Positions 58,591-64,000 of a stretch of 64,000 bases of DNA are shown one piece after another. Source of the DNA: Pseudomonadota bacterium. Its GTDB lineage: Bacteria; Pseudomonadota; Alphaproteobacteria; Sphingomonadales; Sphingomonadaceae. The notes beneath the pieces were generated by a model. The model did no database searches and was not told where the DNA came from. It saw nothing but the letters and a program-made list of their open reading frames with translations. Location: positions 23,456-87,455 of the forward strand of contig JAEWZX010000037.1 in NCBI GenBank assembly GCA_023394965.1, written 5' to 3'. The position numbers were made by a program, and so were the translations under genes. Each line of letters starts with the position of its first letter. Within the stretch, counting starts at the first letter, position 1.

Positions 58591-59424
58591 ATGATACTGT
58601 GTGGTCACAAGATAACGGCAGCAAGCCCCTTATTCATAATTGCCGGGCCCTGTGTGATCGAAAGCGAAGAACATTCGCTTCGGGTGGCGGATACGCTGGC
58701 GGACATAGCGCGGCGTCTTGACGTTTTGCTGATCTTCAAAAGTTCCTTCGACAAGGCCAACCGCACTTCGGGCGACTCGTTTCGTGGCCCAGGACTGGAT
58801 GACGGGCTCCGAATTCTGGAGAAAGTCCGTGCCGTAACCGGGCTTCCCGTCCTGACAGACGTGCACGAACCCGCTCAGGCGGATCCTGTTGCCGCGGTGG
58901 TGGATGTTCTGCAGACTCCGGCTTTCCTCGCCAGGCAGACCGATTTCATCGGGTCGGTTGCGGCTACCGGTAAGCCGGTCAATATCAAGAAGGCCCAGTT
59001 CATGGCCCCGGCCGACATGCAGAATGTGGTTGCAAAGGCCCGTCAGGCTGCTGCAGCCGCGGGTCGGGAAACGGATAATTTCATGCTTTGCGAGCGTGGG
59101 ACCTCATTCGGGTACAATACGTTGGTATCCGATATGCGTGGCCTTTCGATCATGGCGGAAACCGGTTGCCCGGTGGTTTTCGACGCCACTCACTCTGTTC
59201 AGCAGCCTGGCGGATTGGGCTCGCGTTCGGGTGGGCAGAGCGAATATGTGCCACTTCTGGCCCGCGCTGCGGTCGCCGCAGGGGTTTCTGGTGTCTTCAT
59301 GGAAACGCATCCCGATCCGGCATCGGCGTTGTCGGACGGGCCCAATGCCTTGCCGCTGGACAAGTTCGAAGCGCTGCTGCTTCAGCTCAAGGCAATTGAC
59401 GAAATCGCCAAGGCCTCAGTGTAA
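58591..59424 (+). CDS. kdsA: 3-deoxy-8-phosphooctulonate synthase
   Basis: 277 residues. Condenses arabinose-5-P with PEP to Kdo-8-P. FIIAGPCVIESEEHSLRVADTLADI, FKSSFDKANRTSGDSFRGPGLDDGLRIL, VLTDVHEPAQADPVAAVVDVLQTPAFLARQTDF, VNIKKAQFMAPADMQNV, RGTSFGYNTLVSDMRG and FDATHSVQQPGG are all diagnostic. The Asn in NIKKAQF (instead of Cys in the metal-type CFLCRQTD) is worth noting only as class information. The 213-base gap to kdsD holds the divergent promoters. The next gene begins 10 bases after its stop. Confidence 0.96.
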   Translation: MILCGHKITAASPLFIIAGPCVIESEEHSLRVADTLADIARRLDVLLIFKSSFDKANRTSGDSFRGPGLDDGLRILEKVRAVTGLPVLTDVHEPAQADPVAAVVDVLQTPAFLARQTDFIGSVAATGKPVNIKKAQFMAPADMQNVVAKARQAAAAAGRETDNFMLCERGTSFGYNTLVSDMRGLSIMAETGCPVVFDATHSVQQPGGLGSRSGGQSEYVPLLARAAVAAGVSGVFMETHPDPASALSDGPNALPLDKFEALLLQLKAIDEIAKASV

Positions 59425-59434
59425 GCGCTGCCGT

Positions 59435-60478
59435 ATGGGTTTCGTCAACAAAGCCAAGGCCGTTGCACTGGCTCCAATCCATATTCTGCAGTTGGCCACA
59501 TCGGCGAAGAGTTTTCTCGATCACCCACTCATAGGATCGTACCGGCTTAATCGCATGGGGCTCCATCGCACCCGCGTTCGGCTTGCGGATGCCATGTGCA
59601 GGTGGCGTCGCCGGAGGCTGGCGAGACATGTCCGTACCGAGTGGCGGGAGGCTTTCGATCGCGACGGCTTCGTCGTCATCGAGAATGTCGTGCCGTCTGC
59701 GGAATTCGAAAAGCTTCGCAATGCGGTGCTGGGTTCGGAATGGCAGGCGCGGGAGATGCGCCAGGGGGATGCGATAACGCGGCGCATCGCCGTCGATCCG
59801 GATATGCTGCGTGCGGTCCCGGAATTGAATCGTCTGTTGGCACGCAAAGACATCAACGCGTTGTTTCACTACGTGTCCAGCTTCCGGACAACACCGTTGC
59901 ATTATGTGCAGACGATCGTCTTCAATCTTACTGGCGGAGAAACAGATCCGCAGCAGACGATCCACGCCGACAGTTTTCATGCCTCGATGAAAGCGTGGCT
60001 CTTCCTCAACCCCGTGGCAGAGGAAGATGGACCTTTCACCTATGTACGTGGCTCGCACCAGTTTACTCCGGAGCGGGTGAAATGGGAACATGAGCGCAGT
60101 CTTGCTGATCCTCATTCTATAGACCGGCTGTCGGCTCGAGGCTCGCCGCGCGTCGATGCGGCAGGCTTGGCGGAAATGAAACTGCCGCCGGCCGAGGCGC
60201 TGGCTCTGCCGGAAAACACCTTGGTAGTAGCTGATACGGTTGGGTTCCACGCGAGGGGGGCGGCCAAGAATGCGGGCGAAAGAGTGGAAATCTGGTCCTA
60301 TTCCCGGCGCAATCCGTTCTTGCCCTGGTTGGGGGGCGACATGCTAAGCCTTCCCGGGCTCGCTGAGAGACGGGTGGGCTGGCTGTGGGCCTTCCGTGAC
60401 CGTTTCGAGAAATACATTGGCCAGCCGTGGCAGCGGGTTGGTAAGCGTAAACCTATTGAGACCGATCAGGCTGGTTGA
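59435..60478 (+). CDS. Phytanoyl-CoA dioxygenase (PhyH)-type 2-oxoglutarate oxygenase
   Basis: 347 residues. The PhyH fold is seen from DRDGFVVIENVVPSAEFEKLRNAVL; the iron facial triad is H-x-D in QTIHADSFHASMKAWLFLN (about 178) and a distal His in ADTVGFHARGAAKN, with nearby Arg for 2-oxoglutarate. A basic stretch (RWRRRRLARHVR, about 55-66) precedes it. It follows kdsA closely, so it may hydroxylate a capsule sugar, a Kdo precursor or a lipid. A Kdo hydroxylase (KdoO-like) role is an attractive guess without proof. The frame remains open upstream inside kdsA, which is ignored. Confidence 0.83.
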   Translation: MGFVNKAKAVALAPIHILQLATSAKSFLDHPLIGSYRLNRMGLHRTRVRLADAMCRWRRRRLARHVRTEWREAFDRDGFVVIENVVPSAEFEKLRNAVLGSEWQAREMRQGDAITRRIAVDPDMLRAVPELNRLLARKDINALFHYVSSFRTTPLHYVQTIVFNLTGGETDPQQTIHADSFHASMKAWLFLNPVAEEDGPFTYVRGSHQFTPERVKWEHERSLADPHSIDRLSARGSPRVDAAGLAEMKLPPAEALALPENTLVVADTVGFHARGAAKNAGERVEIWSYSRRNPFLPWLGGDMLSLPGLAERRVGWLWAFRDRFEKYIGQPWQRVGKRKPIETDQAG

Positions 60479-60783
60479 CTGTCATTGCGCCGATTTCGGC
60501 CTCGCATAAAGAAAGCCAGTGTCGATGCTGCCACCAGAGGGCCGATAACATCGGCGAACTGATCGGCCTTGGTCCACACCCTGAGATCGAACGCGGCCCA
60601 CCATGGCGCGTTTGCACGCAGGCCGTTGCCGAACTCCTCAATCCAGCGATATTCTGCCTGCGCCAGTTCGCGCCCGATGAAATAGCCGCAGGCGAGCAGT
60701 CCCCCGGCCCACCAGTTCCGCGTTATCAGCCCAACGAGCACCTGTATCGCCAAGGCCGCCAAAGCATGTTCGACTAGCTCCAA
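60466..60783 (-). CDS. Hypothetical membrane protein of the capsule locus
   Basis: 105 residues, unknown. Two or three hydrophobic segments: EHALAALAIQVLVGLI, WWAGGLLACGYFIGREL and VIGPLVAASTLAFFM. GREL-AQAEYRWIEEFG and APWWAAFDLRVWTKADQFAD are the polar parts. The start is a TTG at 60783 with GAGGG about 8 bases upstream. It overlaps the PhyH gene by 13 bases on the other strand, and follows the Wza-like gene by 20 bases. Confidence 0.65.
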   Translation of the reverse strand: MELVEHALAALAIQVLVGLITRNWWAGGLLACGYFIGRELAQAEYRWIEEFGNGLRANAPWWAAFDLRVWTKADQFADVIGPLVAASTLAFFMRGRNRRNDSQPA

Positions 60784-60803
60784 GATGAAGCCCTCACGCT
60801 GGT

Positions 60804-61934
60804 TCAGTTACCCGAATCTATGTTGTTTGCCACTGCGGTTGCAGTGACGATCGGCGAAAACAGCTGGCCGATGGTTTGGATCAGCTTGCGGGGCTGGTTG
60901 CTCTCGGAATTGCCAAAGTACATGACATCCCCATCGCGTAGGGAGAATCGCTGCGCCAGAAAAAATGTGGGCGCGCGCATCAGATTGAAATGATACACCG
61001 TAGGCTGCGTGTGATCGGGCCCGGTATAGCGGAACAGGAAGACGGCTTTAGGGTCCCCCGTGTTGGCGTTTGGTCCGCCGGCCGCCGCGATAGCTTCGAT
61101 TACGTTCATGCGTTCGCGAACGAACGGAAGCTGCTGCACACGGCCTGAAGCGCCCAAAACCGAGTAAAGGAGCGGCTCGGCCAGAATGGTAAGGCGATCG
61201 CCCGGATAGGCGCGCACCCGATCGTAAGTGCCAGCCAGAACATCGGACAGTCGCAGGCGTGCGACATTGTCTCCACGCTCGATCAACAGCGTCAGGTTTT
61301 TGGCCTCTCCACGATATCCACCTGCCAGAGCGATCACATCGGACATGGTTTCGCGATTCGTCTTCAGGACCTGACGGCCCGGCTGCGCCACTTCGCCTCC
61401 GATTATGATCGAGTTACCTATCACTTCCTCACGGGTGACGGTAACCTGAGGGTCCTGTGAAAGGCTTCGAAGGCCTTGCCTAATCTTCGCCTGCACGTCA
61501 GCTACGGTATTGCCGAGTACCTGAATGCTGCCGACATATGGAATATCGATCATTCCATTGTCGTCGACACGGCGTGGCGGGAGGGTCTGAGCCTTCACCG
61601 AAGGATCAAATCCTCCGGCAGCATTTGCCGCCGATCCGCTGCCGCCGAACAGCGCCACACCAGCTTCAAAGACGGTAACCGAGAGAACGTCGCCCGGACC
61701 AATCATGTCTGACGGCGGCGGATCATAATCCGGCAATCGCCATGCCACTGGCGGCGTGGCAGGCGGCACATCCGCAATCGAATCGACGGGGACGATATCG
61801 ATAGTTGTACCATCGACCTGCGCTTCTAGGGCCGTGTCCTCAATCTGGCTTCCGGTTGGCCCGCTAGACGGTAGAGTTGAGCAGGCACCCAGCGACACAA
61901 GCGCGAAGGTCGATAAAAGCAGTTTCAGTTTCAT
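60804..61934 (-). CDS. Capsule export outer-membrane lipoprotein, Wza/KpsD-like
   Basis: 376 residues. MKLKLLLSTFALVSLGAC is a lipoprotein signal (Cys18). The Poly_export/SLBB layout follows: SDMIGPGDVLSVTVFEAGVALF, DDNGMIDIPYVGSIQVLGNTVADVQAKIRQGL, VTVTREEVIGNSIIIGGEVAQPGRQVLK, and repeated SLBB blocks such as LLYSVLGASGRVQQLPFVRERMNVIEAIAAAGG. The start is set at the signal peptide; the earlier Met at 61979 is outside it. Together with KpsS/KpsC it implies surface export. The inner-membrane exporter is not in the window. Confidence 0.9.
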   Translation of the reverse strand: MKLKLLLSTFALVSLGACSTLPSSGPTGSQIEDTALEAQVDGTTIDIVPVDSIADVPPATPPVAWRLPDYDPPPSDMIGPGDVLSVTVFEAGVALFGGSGSAANAAGGFDPSVKAQTLPPRRVDDNGMIDIPYVGSIQVLGNTVADVQAKIRQGLRSLSQDPQVTVTREEVIGNSIIIGGEVAQPGRQVLKTNRETMSDVIALAGGYRGEAKNLTLLIERGDNVARLRLSDVLAGTYDRVRAYPGDRLTILAEPLLYSVLGASGRVQQLPFVRERMNVIEAIAAAGGPNANTGDPKAVFLFRYTGPDHTQPTVYHFNLMRAPTFFLAQRFSLRDGDVMYFGNSESNQPRKLIQTIGQLFSPIVTATAVANNIDSGN

Positions 61935-62002
61935 GGTGAATTCGTATGAGATTTGCGTATGAAGCGCTCCTCTAGCCAATAAGCAGGGTCAGGCATAGCC
62001 CG

Positions 62003-63820
62003 TTGCAGTCCAAATCCAATCACTTGCTCGCAGATAGCCAACTGAAGAACAGGTTTCTTAGGCGACTGCGGGATATTTTGCTTTTGCTTGTTTGCCGTCC
62101 CGATCGGTTGGCGCTCATCGCCTGGTGGCGATTGTGTGGGAAGAAACTCCGCGCTCACCATCGACTTGAGAGCGCCATTGCGGCTTTGCCCTTCGCCAAT
62201 GAGCGTTGGATGATGGATTCAGGCAAAGAAGATCTCGCGGCGATCGATTTTGCCCGACTTTCCGAGCCCATCCCGACTTTTTGTGTACACGTACATATTT
62301 CGGTCGCCGATGACCCAGCGTTTGCTCGTCAAGCTGTGCGATCGGCGTTGAAACAAAGCGAAAAGCCATATCGCGTGTTCATAACGTCGGATGGAGATAT
62401 CGCTAGATGCGTCAAGTTACGCGACGAGGTTAGCCTTCTTTCGCAGTCATGCGATAATCGTATGGCTGGCCTACGTGCGGCTCTGGTATCTGCATACCAA
62501 ATGGGGGCGGATTACCTTGTTCCTGTTTCGGTGGACGCCTCGCTTCCCCAGCATGCGCTAGCAGGTTATGCAGCGTTTCTTATAGGTCACGGCAAAGAGG
62601 GGCTGCCGCTTCTCTTTGGCGATGAGGCTGAAAAACTAAAGATAGACGGTACTAACCAATACTGGCTTAAGCCCGGATGGGACCGGCGTATGATCCTGTC
62701 ACAGGACTATATCAGTGCTGCGTGTGCATTGCCGGTTCGGGCGGCCATCGCCAGTATGAAGCAGGATGAACCGGCGTTGGCGGAATGCATCTATGAACTC
62801 GTCTTGCGGATGTGCTTACCGACCAAAGCAGGCACCCCGGTTCGCCACCTGCCGCGTGTCACCATGCGTACTCCTCCGGGCCATTGGCAAGGTGGTGCGA
62901 AGGAGAACCTCAGAGTTGTGCAGCAATTCGTTGGGGGTGGTGCCAAGGTTTCTCCCGGGCCGTACGGCACTGTGATATTACGTTGGCAGATGCCGCGCCC
63001 AAGCCCAAAGGTTAGCGTCATCGTTGGAACTCGCGATCAGGCTGATCTTCTGCGGACTTGTGTGAATGGTGTCCTGCACAAGACGCGTTATCCGGCCATC
63101 GAACTGATTATCGTGGATAACGACAGTCACGAGGCAGAGGCGCTCGACTATATGGAAAAGGCAAAAGAGGATCCGCGGGTGCGCATTGTTCGCTGGCCTC
63201 ACCCTTTTAACTACTCTGCGATCAATAACTGTGCCGCCAAGTCGGCAACGGGTGAGTATCTGTGCCTATTAAATAATGACATTGAGGTTATTGACCCAGA
63301 ATGGCTTTGCGAACTGGTTCGGGAAGCAGCCCAACCGCAGGTTGGGGCTGTTGGGGCGCGGCTGCTATATCCCGATCGCTCTATCCAACATGCAGGGGTG
63401 GCAGTGGGTATTGGCAATGCCGCAGGGCATGCGCATCGTGGTTTGCCCGAAGGGAAGCCTGGGTATTTCGCCCAAGCGTTGATCACGCGCGGCGCTACAG
63501 CCGTGACAGGGGCATGTCTGCTGGTATCCAAATGTGATTTCGATGCCGTGGGAGGGTTGGATGAAGACGATTTAGCCGTAGCCTATAACGACGTCGATCT
63601 GTGTTTGAAGCTTCATGCAAGGGGGTTCGCTAACATCTACGCTCCAACGGCAACGCTCATCCATCATGAAAGCAAGTCGCGCGGCCTAGATTTTTCGCCC
63701 GAGCAAGTTGAGCGCTATATGCGTGAATTAAACGTAATCCAAAAGCGGTGGGGGACGAAAAAGTGGGTCGATTGGTGGCACCATCCTCGATTAGATCGTA
63801 GTAACGAGGTGTTTAACTAG
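62003..63820 (+). CDS. Family 2 glycosyltransferase of the capsule locus
   Basis: 605 residues. The C-terminal half (about 335-600) is a full GT2 domain: KVSVIVGTRDQADLLRTCVNGVL, IELIIVDNDSHE, the D-x-D-like LCLLNNDIEVIDPEWL, GARLLYPDRSIQHAG and GLDEDDLAVAYNDVDLCLKLHARGF. The N-terminal half (about 90-330) has a worn second GT2-like domain without clear catalytic motifs. No ATG/GTG start exists; a TTG at 62003 follows AGGGTCAGG. It adds a sugar to the capsule repeat; the sugar is unknown. Confidence 0.85.
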   Translation: MQSKSNHLLADSQLKNRFLRRLRDILLLLVCRPDRLALIAWWRLCGKKLRAHHRLESAIAALPFANERWMMDSGKEDLAAIDFARLSEPIPTFCVHVHISVADDPAFARQAVRSALKQSEKPYRVFITSDGDIARCVKLRDEVSLLSQSCDNRMAGLRAALVSAYQMGADYLVPVSVDASLPQHALAGYAAFLIGHGKEGLPLLFGDEAEKLKIDGTNQYWLKPGWDRRMILSQDYISAACALPVRAAIASMKQDEPALAECIYELVLRMCLPTKAGTPVRHLPRVTMRTPPGHWQGGAKENLRVVQQFVGGGAKVSPGPYGTVILRWQMPRPSPKVSVIVGTRDQADLLRTCVNGVLHKTRYPAIELIIVDNDSHEAEALDYMEKAKEDPRVRIVRWPHPFNYSAINNCAAKSATGEYLCLLNNDIEVIDPEWLCELVREAAQPQVGAVGARLLYPDRSIQHAGVAVGIGNAAGHAHRGLPEGKPGYFAQALITRGATAVTGACLLVSKCDFDAVGGLDEDDLAVAYNDVDLCLKLHARGFANIYAPTATLIHHESKSRGLDFSPEQVERYMRELNVIQKRWGTKKWVDWWHHPRLDRSNEVFN

Positions 63821-63903
63821 GCTGTAGACTCATAAATGCGCAGCCAAAACCGCGTAGATCCGAGTTGGATCATGCCTATGCGGCGTGGACAAATTTGGGG
63901 TTA

Positions 63904-64000
63904 TCAATCGTCGAGCGTCACAAGCAGGCATGCTCGGAAGGTGCCTTCCGCACTGTCCTGTCGATGCCAGATTTTAACGATGTTATAATAGTTGAAATAG
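63904..64000 (-). CDS. Possible 3' end of a protein-coding gene at the window edge
   Basis: A minus-strand frame enters from the right edge and stops at 63904, giving 31 residues (YFNYYNIVKIWHRQD...CLLVTLDD) of protein-like composition. It is convergent with the GT2 gene. Too short to identify. The stretch 63821-63903 holds no other feature that I can support. Confidence 0.3.
   Translation of the reverse strand, partial: YFNYYNIVKIWHRQDSAEGTFRACLLVTLDD

Noticed and set aside
63821..63999. Possible insertion-sequence end or plus-strand gene start after the GT2
   Set aside because: A plus-strand frame without a start codon and no visible inverted repeat; evidence is too thin to call a mobile element.

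Overview
The window reads as chromosomal DNA of an alphaproteobacterium of the order Sphingomonadales, most likely Erythrobacteraceae. The gene families support this: TonB-dependent receptors, an EcfG/NepR/PhyR general stress response locus with HWE-type kinases, an NDUFA12-type complex I subunit, DUF1674/SDHAF4, NupC and glutathione-dependent formaldehyde oxidation. Coding density and GC content are high. There is no prophage, CRISPR array or intact insertion sequence. The assignment rests on gene content and family recognition only; no database search was run.

Left part (1-15.7 kb): the 3' end of hemH, a cytochrome P450, an SDHAF4-like protein, rsmB, a TMEM165/GDT1-type Mn2+ exporter behind a probable yybP-ykoY manganese riboswitch, msrA, an exported methyltransferase-like protein, a SIMPL lipoprotein, aguB, folK and tRNA-Lys. 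Next comes a tightly coupled operon adhC-scoA-scoB-fghA, in which both subunits of a 3-oxoacid CoA-transferase lie between the two enzymes of glutathione-dependent formaldehyde oxidation. DUF421, a queuosine-precursor transporter, nupC and an IPNS-like 2-oxoglutarate oxygenase follow.

Middle part (15.7-35 kb): a TonB-dependent receptor and a TonB-type protein; a bacteriophytochrome (PAS-GAF-PHY-HWE kinase-receiver) coupled to its heme oxygenase; a telA / XpaC-like / PHA-granule-domain operon; a stand-alone fatty-acyl-AMP ligase; recX, a DUF192 lipoprotein, an NDUFA12 homologue, DUF2155 and aat; tRNA-Trp; a LOG-family protein; glmM-DUF1272-thiD joined by ATGA overlaps; sodB; and an AI-2E-family permease.

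General stress response locus (35-39.7 kb): nepR-ecfG, a CHASE-HWE membrane kinase and phyR. Both nepR and phyR are preceded by a perfect GGAAC-N16-CGTT EcfG promoter. An FNR-like regulator with four cysteines and a probable TTG start follows. Behind it lies a candidate small RNA with a CCUCCC stretch, a strong intrinsic terminator and a near-EcfG promoter.

Right part (39.9-64 kb): a GST, mutM, ubiE-ubiB, two paralogous GT-C-like membrane proteins of unknown function, and coaBC with an unusual acidic linker of about 150 residues. The rest, from 48.4 kb to the end, is a capsule locus of the group 2/3 type: KpsS, an LtaS-like phosphoglycerol transferase/sulfatase, an SDR, a fatty-acid hydroxylase, a GT1, a shortened KpsC, a degenerate histidine phosphatase, kdsB, kdsD, kdsA, a PhyH-type dioxygenase, a Wza/KpsD-type lipoprotein and a GT2. 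The Kdo enzymes supply CMP-Kdo to KpsS and KpsC. The other genes suggest decoration of the glycan or its lipid anchor. No ABC exporter is visible, so the locus probably continues past the right edge.
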